DNA from: CBDDLD01 sp965250025
GTDB lineage: Bacteria > Bacteroidota > Bacteroidia > Flavobacteriales > Flavobacteriaceae
DNA length: 64,000 bases
NCBI GenBank assembly: GCA_965250025.1
Contig: OZ252283.1
Location: 62,001-126,000 of the forward strand
Direction of reading: 5' to 3'
A program made the translations under genes and the position numbers. The notes under the pieces are model-generated. The model saw only the letters and a program-made list of their open reading frames with translations, was not told the DNA's origin and ran no database searches. Shown here in pieces: positions 1-7,720 of the stretch. The first letter of the stretch is position 1. Every line of letters begins with the position of its first letter.

Positions 1-534
1 TTTTGTGTATCTGTCACCCAGACCACGAACATAGACATATTTACCACCTTGTATGGAAACTCCGGGAACAGTTTTTACAGCACTGGCCACATTACTTGCT
101 CCTGTACTTTTTATTGCCTGAGCCGATAAACCATCGAGTACAACGACAGATTTCTTTTGGATGTTTAATATGGCACTTTCCGTATTACGTTTGGTAGATG
201 TAGTAATGACCACGGTGTCTAGGGAATTGGTCTCTAGAACAACATCTAATGTAACTACGTCATTAGCTGTTATCACCACATCAGTAATTTCTTTAGTATT
301 ATAACCTACGAAAGAAAACACTAATGTATATGTACCTTCTTCTAACTCAAGCTCATATTTTCCATCAAAATCAGAGGTCGTTCCTTTGGTCGTTCCTTTG
401 ACTAAGATATTAGCAAAGGCCATAGGTTCATTAAACTCCCCATCTATAATTGTACCAGATACTTTACCTTGTGCGAAAGAAATGGTGGTGATAAGAAATA
501 AAACAAAAGTTAGAACTTTTTGTATATTTTTCAT
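1..534 (-). CDS. TonB-dependent receptor, N-terminal part (continues beyond window)
   Basis: The first 178 codons of an outer-membrane TonB-dependent receptor are present; the 3' end runs off the window at base 1. I read it directly from the minus strand starting at the ATG at 534-532. It has a signal peptide ending about residue 22 (...TISFAQ), then a carboxypeptidase-like regulatory (CarboxypepD_reg) domain at about 23-105 with the typical ANILVKGTTKGTTSDFDGKY stretch. The plug begins at about 108 and includes a GVSIQGGKYVYVRGLGDRY-type motif. Such receptors import large or scarce solutes across the outer membrane using TonB energy. The gene follows the beta-helix lipoprotein gene on the same strand after 69 bases, so the two may be co-transcribed. 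The substrate cannot be read from this part. Confidence 0.9.
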   Translation of the reverse strand, partial: MKNIQKVLTFVLFLITTISFAQGKVSGTIIDGEFNEPMAFANILVKGTTKGTTSDFDGKYELELEEGTYTLVFSFVGYNTKEITDVVITANDVVTLDVVLETNSLDTVVITTSTKRNTESAILNIQKKSVVVLDGLSAQAIKSTGASNVASAVKTVPGVSIQGGKYVYVRGLGDRYTK

Positions 535-603
535 AAAAAGTTTAGTGTGATCCATCGCCCACGTGGTAGACGATGGATCATTTAGAGTTTAAAGTGATGT
601 TTT

Positions 604-1968
604 TTAGAATCCTAATCCGCCAGCTGTATTAGCATACGTCCAGCTTAGGTTTGATGTCGTAGCACCAACAGTTTGTGCACCTTCATTTACTTGTGATGCC
701 CAGTTAGCAGCTCTTTCAGGGAATGTAGGGCTTAGTATTAATGTAGGCTCATCAATATCATCGCCGTTTAAATCTTCATCGTCATCTTCGCCATCACCAT
801 CGTCATCACAGTTTTGAGCACAAGGCGTTTTTTCAACAAAAATGTTGTTGTCTGCTCCAACAATCTGCCAAGTTCCGAAAGTTAATAAACCATCTAAAAA
901 GTTTTGAGAAACCCCGTTGTTATCTAACTCAACATCTTTACCTGCAGGAAATCCTAAAGCGTAAATATTGCTGGTAGTACCTCTAGCTCTACTTCTGTAG
1001 TCTGCGTACTCACCGTTAGACGTTACTGAGTTACCTATAATAGTAGCATTTTGTAAAGTAAATGAACCTTCGTTTCCAGCAGGAGCAGAACCTTCAGGAC
1101 CATCAATTTCGAAAGCGTGGTCAGAAACATCTCCTAAAACAACAACAGCATTGTCAATTGTACCAGAATAAGCTTGGTCAATATCTAGTGCGTCATCACC
1201 TTGAGCCCATACTAATAGGTTAGATGCATCTACAGTACCTCCGAAGAATTCGATACCATCATCAACGTTAGCAACAACCTCTATGTTATCAATAACAGTA
1301 CCATTACCAACACCACCAAGTGTTAAACCGTTGATTTCGTTACCTTCACCTATTAAAGCACCACCGTGACGAATAGATACGTATCTTAATACACCTGAGC
1401 TATCACCAGCATCAGATCCACCATATAAACCAAATGTGTCATCAGCAGGGATACCTTCAATTTGTGATTCCGAGATATCTCCAGAGAAAGAACAAGGTGC
1501 GTTACCTAAGATGATAAGACCTCCCCATAATCCTCTGTCATTTTGGTCTAAGTTAGTCCCAGCAGTTTGACCTATAGCAATATTATCAGCTGTAGATGTG
1601 AAGATGATAGGTTGGTCAGCAGTACCCTGAGCGTTAATTGTTCCATCTCTTGCAACGATTAAAGCTGAAGCTAAAGAACCAGTACCAGCAGAACCTTTAA
1701 TGATAGTACCTGGGTTGATCGTTAAAGTTACACCAGCTTCTACAACAACCTTTTGATTTAATTGATAAATGTTGTCTGCAGTCCAAGTTGTGCTTTCAGA
1801 TATTGCACCAGTTACAGCAACAATATTGTCGGTGTTACCGTTATTTCCACCACCGTTGTTATTTATTATTGTAGTTTCTTCGATAACTATAGGAGTGTCA
1901 TCGTCTTTAAAACAACCAGTATATAACAGTGTTGAAGCTACTAAAGCGATTAAAAATAATTTTTTCAT
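604..1968 (-). CDS. Beta-helix-like surface lipoprotein
   Basis: A 454-residue secreted lipoprotein: the signal peptide ends in a lipobox (LLYTGC, Cys19), followed by an Asp-rich and Gly/Asn-rich spacer. The body (about 50-380) is rich in short repeated strands such as GTINAQGTADQPIIFTS and GTIIKGSAG, typical of a right-handed parallel beta-helix. An acidic stretch at about 385-408 (DDDGDGEDDDEDLNGDD) could bind calcium. Proteins of this type are often named multidrug transporter in databases, without support in the sequence. The TonB receptor gene follows after 69 bases, so it may be a surface partner of that receptor (inference). Three 11-bp direct repeats lie upstream at 2102-2134. Confidence 0.8.
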   Translation of the reverse strand: MKKLFLIALVASTLLYTGCFKDDDTPIVIEETTIINNNGGGNNGNTDNIVAVTGAISESTTWTADNIYQLNQKVVVEAGVTLTINPGTIIKGSAGTGSLASALIVARDGTINAQGTADQPIIFTSTADNIAIGQTAGTNLDQNDRGLWGGLIILGNAPCSFSGDISESQIEGIPADDTFGLYGGSDAGDSSGVLRYVSIRHGGALIGEGNEINGLTLGGVGNGTVIDNIEVVANVDDGIEFFGGTVDASNLLVWAQGDDALDIDQAYSGTIDNAVVVLGDVSDHAFEIDGPEGSAPAGNEGSFTLQNATIIGNSVTSNGEYADYRSRARGTTSNIYALGFPAGKDVELDNNGVSQNFLDGLLTFGTWQIVGADNNIFVEKTPCAQNCDDDGDGEDDDEDLNGDDIDEPTLILSPTFPERAANWASQVNEGAQTVGATTSNLSWTYANTAGGLGF

Positions 1969-2101
1969 GAGTTTTGTTTTAATAAATTTTGATTACCGTA
2001 ATTATTGTGCAAAGAAACTGTGCTTGTTGGTTTTTGAGGTTAATCAAAAATTAAAGATTGGTAATGAAAAAGTTAGCTAAAGGTTATAAAATTGAAAACT
2101 A

Positions 2102-2134
2102 ATGTTACAATTACATAACAATTACATAACATTG
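2102..2134. promoter_or_regulatory. Three tandem 11-bp direct repeats (possible OmpR/PhoB-type site)
   Basis: ATGTTACAATT, ACATAACAATT and ACATAACATTG follow one another without gaps between the lipoprotein/TonB receptor genes and dgt. An 11-bp period places the copies on the same face of the helix, the arrangement used by OmpR/PhoB-family regulators (for example Pho boxes). On the minus strand a weak -7-like element (AACCTTTA, about 2085-2078) lies 16 bp downstream. The factor and the target gene are inference. Confidence 0.4.
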
Positions 2135-2214
2135 AAAGTTTAAATATTTGATTCATAAAATGTTCATGAAAAACGTTCGAATTTATCTATCTTGCCATGA
2201 GATAAATCAAAAGA

Positions 2215-3552
2215 ATGAACTGGGAACAGCTACTTTCATTAAAGCGATTTGGCGATACCAATAAGCGTTTACGTAAAGAACAAGACGATACAAGACTTGG
2301 GTTTGAAGTTGATTATGATCGGATTATTTTTTCTTCCGAATTTCGAGGCTTGCAAGATAAAACGCAGGTGGTACCATTATCTAAAACAGATTTTGTACAT
2401 ACCAGACTAACTCATAGTTTAGAAGTCAGTGTCGTAGGGCGTTCGTTAGGGCGTCAGGTAGGAAAGCAATTGTTAAAGAAGTACCCGGCATTAGAAGAAA
2501 TCCACGGTTATCATTTTAATGATTTTGGCGCTATTGTAGCTGCTGCTGCTTTGGCACATGATATAGGCAATCCTCCGTTTGGACATTCTGGTGAGAAAGC
2601 CATAGGTTCCTATTTTAAAGAAGGGCAGGGAAAACAATTTAAGACAGGTCTTAGTGATAAAGAATATCAGGATTTATGTGATTTTGAAGGCAATGCCAAC
2701 GGGTTTAAGATACTTACAGAAAGTAGAGAAGGACGAGAAGGAGGCCTGCGTTTAAGCTATGCCACTTTGGGTGCATTCATGAAGTACCCTAAAGAATCAC
2801 TTCCTAAAAAACCGACAACACATATTGCCGACAAAAAGTATGGGTTTTTTCAGAGTGAAAAAAGCATGTTTAAAGATGTTGCTGAGGAATTAGAGCTTAA
2901 AAAGCGATCCGGAGATTTTAATTATTGCAGACATCCACTAGCTTATCTGGTAGAAGCGGCGGATGACATCTGTTATACCATTATCGATTTTGAAGATGGC
3001 ATCAATCTGGGTTTGATCCAAGAAGAGTTTGCCTTAGAATTTCTTATTAATTTGGTTAGAAACACCATAGATACTAATAAATATCATGCTTTAAAAACAA
3101 CACAAGATCGAGTAAGTTATCTGCGTGCATTAGCTATAAATACTCTGATTAGTGAATGCGTAACGCTTTTTATGACTAATGAGGAAGCCATACTTAATGG
3201 TAGTTTTGATACCGCATTATTGGATATTAGTAAGTATAAGGCACAAATACAAGATATTATAGACATTAGCATTAAGAATGTGTACCAATCTAAAGAGGTG
3301 GTTAATAAGGAAATTGCCGGATATGAGATTTTATCAGGTTTACTTAATGCCCTTGGTGATACAGCCTATCATAGTTTTGAAGGCAAGTTGTCTCATTATG
3401 ACAAATTGTTATTAAAGTCACTGCCAGAAACGGTTAAGTTTAGTGATGCCTCATTATATGAAAATCTTTTAACCGTCTGTTTTTACATATCTAAGCTGTC
3501 AGATTCTAATGCGATGCTACTGTATAGAAGGTATAAAGGGCAATTGTTTTAG
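2215..3552 (+). CDS. dgt: Deoxyguanosinetriphosphate triphosphohydrolase (dGTPase)
   Basis: A 445-residue HD-superfamily hydrolase of the Dgt type, which splits dNTPs (classically dGTP) into nucleoside and triphosphate and so trims the dNTP pool. The metal-binding HD residues are visible: H67 in THSLEVS, H115-D116 in AHDIGNPPFGH, and a later HPLAYLVEAADDICYT stretch (about 240-256) carrying the second catalytic D. The N-terminal FSSEFRGLQDKTQV stretch is typical of the family. Length is normal for the bacteroidete type. The start ATG has no Shine-Dalgarno sequence, as is usual here. It stands alone on the plus strand, divergent from the lipoprotein gene. Confidence 0.95.
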   Translation: MNWEQLLSLKRFGDTNKRLRKEQDDTRLGFEVDYDRIIFSSEFRGLQDKTQVVPLSKTDFVHTRLTHSLEVSVVGRSLGRQVGKQLLKKYPALEEIHGYHFNDFGAIVAAAALAHDIGNPPFGHSGEKAIGSYFKEGQGKQFKTGLSDKEYQDLCDFEGNANGFKILTESREGREGGLRLSYATLGAFMKYPKESLPKKPTTHIADKKYGFFQSEKSMFKDVAEELELKKRSGDFNYCRHPLAYLVEAADDICYTIIDFEDGINLGLIQEEFALEFLINLVRNTIDTNKYHALKTTQDRVSYLRALAINTLISECVTLFMTNEEAILNGSFDTALLDISKYKAQIQDIIDISIKNVYQSKEVVNKEIAGYEILSGLLNALGDTAYHSFEGKLSHYDKLLLKSLPETVKFSDASLYENLLTVCFYISKLSDSNAMLLYRRYKGQLF

Positions 3553-3585
3553 GAGAAGATTTGGTAATCACGATCAAAAAATGAT

Positions 3586-3601
3586 ACAACACTTGTGTTG
3601 T
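3586..3601. repeat. 16-bp palindrome downstream of dgt
   Basis: ACAACAC-TT-GTGTTGT, two perfect 7-base arms around TT. It is not followed by a T-run on either strand, so it does not look like an intrinsic terminator. It lies between dgt and the small ORF at 3674 and could be an operator. Nothing else supports a role. Confidence 0.3.
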
Positions 3602-3673
3602 TCGTCGATAATATTTGATTTATAACGATATATTAACGTTATTTACTATGACAATATTCCAAAACTTATTGTA

Positions 3674-3847
3674 ATGAAGCATAACATTTTGGCCCCACTG
3701 GTATTTTTTTTCATGACCTTAACCTGTTTGTTAGTTATTGATGATATGGCTAATAAAAAAGCAAAATCCTCAACTGAGCAAGACCTTGTAAAGGTTGCTG
3801 AATCTGAAAACCCATCAGATTTAATTTCAATCGACGATATGGAGTAA
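3674..3847 (+). CDS. Small putative membrane or secreted protein (57 aa)
   Basis: An ATG-started ORF of 57 codons in the space between dgt and dxs, overlapping the 3' end of dxs by 21 bases in convergent orientation. The product begins with a hydrophobic segment (MKHNILAPLVFFFMTLTCLL), then a short charged tail rich in K, S, E and D that ends ...SIDDME. The layout, one membrane or signal segment plus a hydrophilic tail, is typical of real small proteins, and there is an AATATTTG element (one mismatch to TAnnTTTG) at 3610-3617. I do not recognise the family. It may also be spurious. Confidence 0.45.
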   Translation: MKHNILAPLVFFFMTLTCLLVIDDMANKKAKSSTEQDLVKVAESENPSDLISIDDME

Positions 3848-5614
3848 TTCTTTAAGTGTTGCTCTGATACCTGTAGCATCAATGCCATGTATGGCTTTGA
3901 GCTCATTAACGCTGCCATGGTCTACGAAATGATCAGAGATACCTAAAGTTTTTATTGAAGTAGCATGATATCCTTTTGCTTGAGCAAATTCAATAACGGC
4001 AGTGCCAAAACCACCATGTACAGTACCATCTTCTACTGTAAGAACTGAAGTGTAAGTCGTAAATATGTGATCTAGTAAATCATGATCTAAAGGCTTTACG
4101 AAACGCATATCGTAATGCCCAATTTGAGATTGGTCCTCCTCCAAGCCGTTTATTGCAGAAGTTGTATCGTGTGCAGTAGTTCCATAAGAGAGCACGGCTA
4201 TTTTATGACCCTCTTTTAGACAAACGCCTTTACCAATACCAATAGTTTCAAAAGGGAGCTGCCATTGTTTTAAATGTCCACGACCTCTGGGGTATCGAAT
4301 AGCTATTGGAGCCTCCAATCCAAGTTGTGCGGTATACATGATATGTCGTAATTCAATAGCATCTCGAGGCGCACATATAATGAGATTAGGGATGCATCTT
4401 AAATAGGCAATATCAAAAATGCCATGGTGTGTAGCGCCATCTTCGCCTACCAATCCGGAGCGGTCCATGCAAAAGATTACGGGTAACTTTTGAAGCGCCA
4501 CATCATGAATAACCTGATCATAAGCACGTTGTAAAAATGTGGAATAGATATTACAAAATGGCACCAAGCCCTCGGCGGCCATACCAGCAGCAAGTGTTAC
4601 GGCATGTTGCTCCGCAATACCCACATCAAAAGCGCGCTCAGGAATGGCTTCCATCATTAGTTTTAAGGAACTCCCAGTAGGCATGGCAGGTGTAATACCA
4701 ACAATATTTTTGTTGTGTTTTGCCAGCTCTACTATAGTTTTACCAAAAACATCCTGATACTTCGGAGGTAAGTCATCTTGTGATTTGGGTAGCAGTTCGC
4801 CAGTTTTGGCATCGAATTTTCCCGGAGCATGATATTTTACCTGATCGTTCTCGGCTTGTTTCAAGCCTTTACCTTTGGTCGTAATGACATGCAAAAACTT
4901 AGGACCTTTAATGGTTTTTAGGCGTTCAAGTTCAGTAAGCAATGCAGGAAGATCGTGGCCATCAATGGGGCCGGAATAATTAAAATTGAGCGCTTCAAAA
5001 ATATTATCTTGCTTTTGAGTTCCGCTTTTTACATTGGTTAAATATTGCTTGAGAGCACCAACACTCGGATCTATACCAATAGCATTATCGTTAAGAATAA
5101 CCAATAGGTCAACATCTGTTACACCAGCATGGTTAAGACCTTCAAATGCCATTCCACTGGCAATAGAGGCGTCACCAATAACAGCAATATGATGTTTGTT
5201 TTCGCCTTTGAGTTGAGAAGCGATGGCCATACCCAGAGCGGCAGAAATAGATGTGGAAGAATGTCCTACGCCAAAAGTATCGTAGATGCTTTCACTGCGT
5301 TTTGGAAAACCACTAATACCATGCAGTTGGCGATTGGTATGAAATTGAGCTTTTCGTCCGGTTAATAGTTTATGCCCGTATGCTTGATGTCCAACATCCC
5401 AAATCAATAAATCTTCAGGAGTATTGTAAACGTAGTGCAGTGCTATAGTGAGTTCCACTACGCCAAGACTGGCGCCCAGATGACCTTCTTTAGTAGCTAC
5501 AATATCAATGATAAATTCACGCAGTTCCTTAGCCAATTCGGGTAAATCTTCAGGCTTAAGCTGACGTAAATCTTCAGTGAAATTAATATGATCTAATAAT
5601 GACCTTTGCACCAT
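3827..5614 (-). CDS. dxs: 1-deoxy-D-xylulose-5-phosphate synthase
   Basis: A 595-residue thiamine-diphosphate enzyme that joins pyruvate and glyceraldehyde-3-phosphate in the first step of the MEP isoprenoid pathway. Family features include HLGASLGVVELTIALHYV near the N-terminus, the ThDP/Mg motif region IGDASIASGMAFEGLNHAG (about 150), and EQHAVTLAAGMA with the catalytic Glu (about 360) in the pyrimidine-binding domain. A C-terminal transketolase-like domain follows. The frame can be extended to a TTG at 5626, but a perfect TACTTTTG promoter element occupies 5623-5616, so translation should begin at ATG 5614 or the next codon (GTG 5611). Convergent with the small ORF at 3674. Confidence 0.95.
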   Translation of the reverse strand: MVQRSLLDHINFTEDLRQLKPEDLPELAKELREFIIDIVATKEGHLGASLGVVELTIALHYVYNTPEDLLIWDVGHQAYGHKLLTGRKAQFHTNRQLHGISGFPKRSESIYDTFGVGHSSTSISAALGMAIASQLKGENKHHIAVIGDASIASGMAFEGLNHAGVTDVDLLVILNDNAIGIDPSVGALKQYLTNVKSGTQKQDNIFEALNFNYSGPIDGHDLPALLTELERLKTIKGPKFLHVITTKGKGLKQAENDQVKYHAPGKFDAKTGELLPKSQDDLPPKYQDVFGKTIVELAKHNKNIVGITPAMPTGSSLKLMMEAIPERAFDVGIAEQHAVTLAAGMAAEGLVPFCNIYSTFLQRAYDQVIHDVALQKLPVIFCMDRSGLVGEDGATHHGIFDIAYLRCIPNLIICAPRDAIELRHIMYTAQLGLEAPIAIRYPRGRGHLKQWQLPFETIGIGKGVCLKEGHKIAVLSYGTTAHDTTSAINGLEEDQSQIGHYDMRFVKPLDHDLLDHIFTTYTSVLTVEDGTVHGGFGTAVIEFAQAKGYHATSIKTLGISDHFVDHGSVNELKAIHGIDATGIRATLKELLHIVD

Positions 5615-5615
5615 A

Positions 5616-5623
5616 CAAAAGTA
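5616..5623 (-). promoter_or_regulatory. TACTTTTG -7 element immediately before dxs
   Basis: A perfect match to the Bacteroidota -7 consensus TAnnTTTG. It sits 1 nt before the dxs ATG and exactly 4 nt before the following in-frame GTG, so the transcript would start at or just before the start codon (a leaderless or nearly leaderless mRNA). Confidence 0.5.
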
Positions 5624-5633
5624 CAAGAATTAA

Positions 5634-6608
5634 TTAGTCTTCAATAGTAAAAACAATAGGTAAAGTATAGTTTACAGCCACTTTTTTACCACTGTGTACA
5701 GCAGGGGTAAATTGAGGAAGCAAATTTATGACACGCCTGGTTTCTCTATCAAAATCCGGATGCGAACTTCTAACCTTAATAGCCTTAATGACTCCTGTAC
5801 TGTCAATAGTAAATTGAGCATATACTTTTTGTTTGCCTTTGGGCGTTGCCTTAAAATGATCGGTGTTGAAATTTTCCTGAATTATTTCAGAGATTTTTTG
5901 TTTGAACAAGGTCTTTTTTTCTTTTTTTGAAAGGGAAACAGATGTATTAGGGAATTCAGGAACATTGTCAACAAGGTCCAAAAGATAGGGGTTCGTGCTT
6001 TTTCTTTTTGGGGAAGGACAAACAGGAGGTTCTACAATTCCAATGTTAGAGTCTGTAGTATCGGCCTCTATGATTTCTCCGACAATTATCAGACCCTCAA
6101 TAGCAGGAGTAGGAGGCTTTGTTTTGTGAGTCTTTTTTGGTAAATCAGTAGGGCTTACAAGTGAGCTACTGTCTTTTGACTGTTTATTGTTTTTAGGATG
6201 GTTCTCAATCTTTTTTTGTGTTTCTATAGTGTCAATAGTAGCTTCAACAATCTCTATACGTTCTATTTTTTGAGGCCTGCCTTTCTCATCAGCACAATTT
6301 AGTAGAGAGGTCCCCATGGTTAGGAGTAATGCCAGAAGGAATAGTTTATGAAAGCTTAATGGATGCATGAAAACAGATTCTGGAATTTTTAAATTCAGAG
6401 TATTCAATTGATTCTGTCTGATATGTCCACAAATACGTTGGTGTTTGTGATGGTGAATAAACTCTTGGATTTGATCGGGCTCCATTTGAGTAAAATCGAT
6501 TACGGTTTTAGAACACGATTGACAAAATCGTCCTCTTTCATTAGGGGTCATTTCAGACCAGTTTTCATGACAAGGCTTAGGAATAGCTATAGAATACTGT
6601 GGTTTCAT
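5634..6608 (-). CDS. TonB-like energy transducer with N-terminal Cys motif
   Basis: 324 residues. The cytoplasmic N-terminus (about 10-50) carries a Cys cluster, C13, C29 and C32, in a PCHENWSEMTP...RFCQSC context that is common in bacteroidete membrane proteins and resembles a small zinc-binding module. One membrane segment follows at about 84-104, then a long Pro/Lys/Ser-rich periplasmic linker, then a TonB C-terminal domain at about 240-324 (VYAQFTIDSTGVIKAIKVRS...FTPAVHSGKKVAVNYTLPIVF). It probably links proton-motive energy to outer-membrane receptors. The Cys module suggests a regulatory input, which is inference. Divergent from tadA. Confidence 0.8.
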   Translation of the reverse strand: MKPQYSIAIPKPCHENWSEMTPNERGRFCQSCSKTVIDFTQMEPDQIQEFIHHHKHQRICGHIRQNQLNTLNLKIPESVFMHPLSFHKLFLLALLLTMGTSLLNCADEKGRPQKIERIEIVEATIDTIETQKKIENHPKNNKQSKDSSSLVSPTDLPKKTHKTKPPTPAIEGLIIVGEIIEADTTDSNIGIVEPPVCPSPKRKSTNPYLLDLVDNVPEFPNTSVSLSKKEKKTLFKQKISEIIQENFNTDHFKATPKGKQKVYAQFTIDSTGVIKAIKVRSSHPDFDRETRRVINLLPQFTPAVHSGKKVAVNYTLPIVFTIED

Positions 6609-6685
6609 GGTTGAATGATTTTTTGATGTACATCAAACTTCTTGCCGATGTATTAAAAATCAATTAGAATTGTATTTTTACACCC

Positions 6686-7135
6686 ATGATGCAACCATTT
6701 GACGATACGTATTTTATGAAGAAAGCCTTGAAGGAAGCAGAAATTGCTTTTGAAAAAGGCGAGGTGCCGGTAGGTGCTGTGATTGTGATTAACGATCAGA
6801 TTATTGCCAGAGCACATAACCTTACCGAATTGTTGAATGATGTCACAGCACATGCCGAAATGCAAGCCATTACTTCAGCAGCCAGTGCCATTGGCGGAAA
6901 GTATTTAACCAATTGTACACTCTATGTTACATTAGAGCCCTGCCAAATGTGTGCAGGCGCTTTATATTGGAGTCAGATATCGAAAATAGTCTATGCTGCA
7001 TCCGATGCGCAACGTGGATTTCAAGCTTTAGGAACACAACTGCATCCAAAAACAAAAGTGGTAAGTGGCGTTTTAGAAGAGGAAGCTTCAGCACTTATAA
7101 AACGTTTTTTTATTGAAAAACGTAACTTGAATTGA
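6686..7135 (+). CDS. tadA: tRNA-specific adenosine deaminase
   Basis: 149 residues of the zinc cytidine/deoxycytidylate deaminase fold. The catalytic H56-A-E58 (TAHAEMQAI) and zinc ligands P-C86-x-x-C89 (LEPCQMCAGAL) are intact. TadA converts A34 to inosine in tRNA-Arg(ACG), allowing CGN codons to be read. Length and the N-terminal segment (YFMKKALKEAEIAFEKGEVPVGAV) match the family. Two ATG codons in a row (6686 and 6689) could both be used. A TATTTTTA element (7 of 8 to TAnnTTTG) at 6673-6680 ends 5 nt before the first ATG. Confidence 0.95.
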   Translation: MMQPFDDTYFMKKALKEAEIAFEKGEVPVGAVIVINDQIIARAHNLTELLNDVTAHAEMQAITSAASAIGGKYLTNCTLYVTLEPCQMCAGALYWSQISKIVYAASDAQRGFQALGTQLHPKTKVVSGVLEEEASALIKRFFIEKRNLN

Positions 7136-7140
7136 CATCA

Positions 7141-7169
7141 AAAAAAACGCCCAGCTATTGCTGAGCGTT
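7141..7169 (-). terminator. Intrinsic terminator of the cold-shock gene
   Basis: On the minus strand AACGCTCAGC-AATA-GCTGGGCGTT, a 10-bp stem with one mismatch, runs into a T-run of seven. It lies 25 bases after the stop of the cold-shock gene and also separates it from the convergent tadA. Confidence 0.8.
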
Positions 7170-7193
7170 GAAGTCATTAAGAGATATGTTCAA

Positions 7194-7385
7194 TTAGATC
7201 ACTTGCACGTTGGCAGCGACCATACCTTTTCTTCCTTCTTCTTCAGTGTATTCTACTTTATCACCTTCTCTCAACTCAACACCGTTTAAGTTAGACACAT
7301 GTACAAAAATGTCTTTACCTGTGTCTTCGTTGGTAATGAATCCAAATCCTTTTGAATCATTAAAAAATTTAACTGTTCCAGTCAT
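7194..7385 (-). CDS. Cold-shock domain protein (CspA family)
   Basis: A 63-residue single cold-shock domain with both RNA-binding motifs: RNP1 (SKGFGFI) and RNP2 (DIFVHVSNL). It binds single-stranded RNA and DNA and acts as an RNA chaperone. Length and ending (GMVAANVQVI) are those of the CspA family. It is monocistronic: its own promoter is at 7412-7419 and a terminator follows the gene. Confidence 0.95.
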   Translation of the reverse strand: MTGTVKFFNDSKGFGFITNEDTGKDIFVHVSNLNGVELREGDKVEYTEEEGRKGMVAANVQVI

Positions 7386-7411
7386 TATAAAAAAAATAAA
7401 AAATTAAAGTG

Positions 7412-7439
7412 CAAAGGTAAACTATTAAACAATGCCCAA
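7412..7439 (-). promoter_or_regulatory. Promoter of the cold-shock gene
   Basis: TACCTTTG (perfect TAnnTTTG, minus strand 7419-7412) with an upstream TTG at 7439-7437, a 17-nt spacer. The predicted 5' leader is about 23 nt and A/T-rich. Confidence 0.6.
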
Positions 7440-7474
7440 TGTTAATTAATCGTTTTATTTTAAAATATTGAGTA

Positions 7475-7711
7475 TCAGTATTTTTTATGATTCTGATTTT
7501 CCCTCATTTTATCAAGGTTTTCTTTGGTCAGCATATAGTCCTTGACGTCTTTATCTTTCCATCGATGATAAGAAAATAATGGAAAAACCACTAAAAAAAG
7601 CCCTAAAACACCGAATCCAATGAGTTTTTGAGCATAAGGCAAGTCAAAAAAATAGCCTATCAGGATACTGGATAGAGATAAAATGAACGAAATCCAAATG
7701 GCTACTTTCAT
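7475..7711 (-). CDS. Small two-helix membrane protein of unknown function
   Basis: 78 residues with two hydrophobic segments (about 3-24, IWISFILSLSSILIGYFF, and about 30-50, LIGFGVLGLFLVVFPLF). A charged cytoplasmic tail rich in K, D and E follows. It starts 9 bases after the ClC gene stop on the same strand, so it is probably the second gene of that operon. I do not recognise the family. Confidence 0.7.
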   Translation of the reverse strand: MKVAIWISFILSLSSILIGYFFDLPYAQKLIGFGVLGLFLVVFPLFSYHRWKDKDVKDYMLTKENLDKMRENQNHKKY

Positions 7712-7720
7712 GAGTAAGGT

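Noticed and set aside
1769..2080. Plus-strand ORF of 103 codons
   Set aside because: Antisense to the N-terminal coding region of the lipoprotein; no promoter-like element before it.
3646..3918. Minus-strand ORF of 90 codons over the dxs 3' end
   Set aside because: Overlaps dxs in another frame and lies antisense to the 57-codon ORF; no signal or domain.
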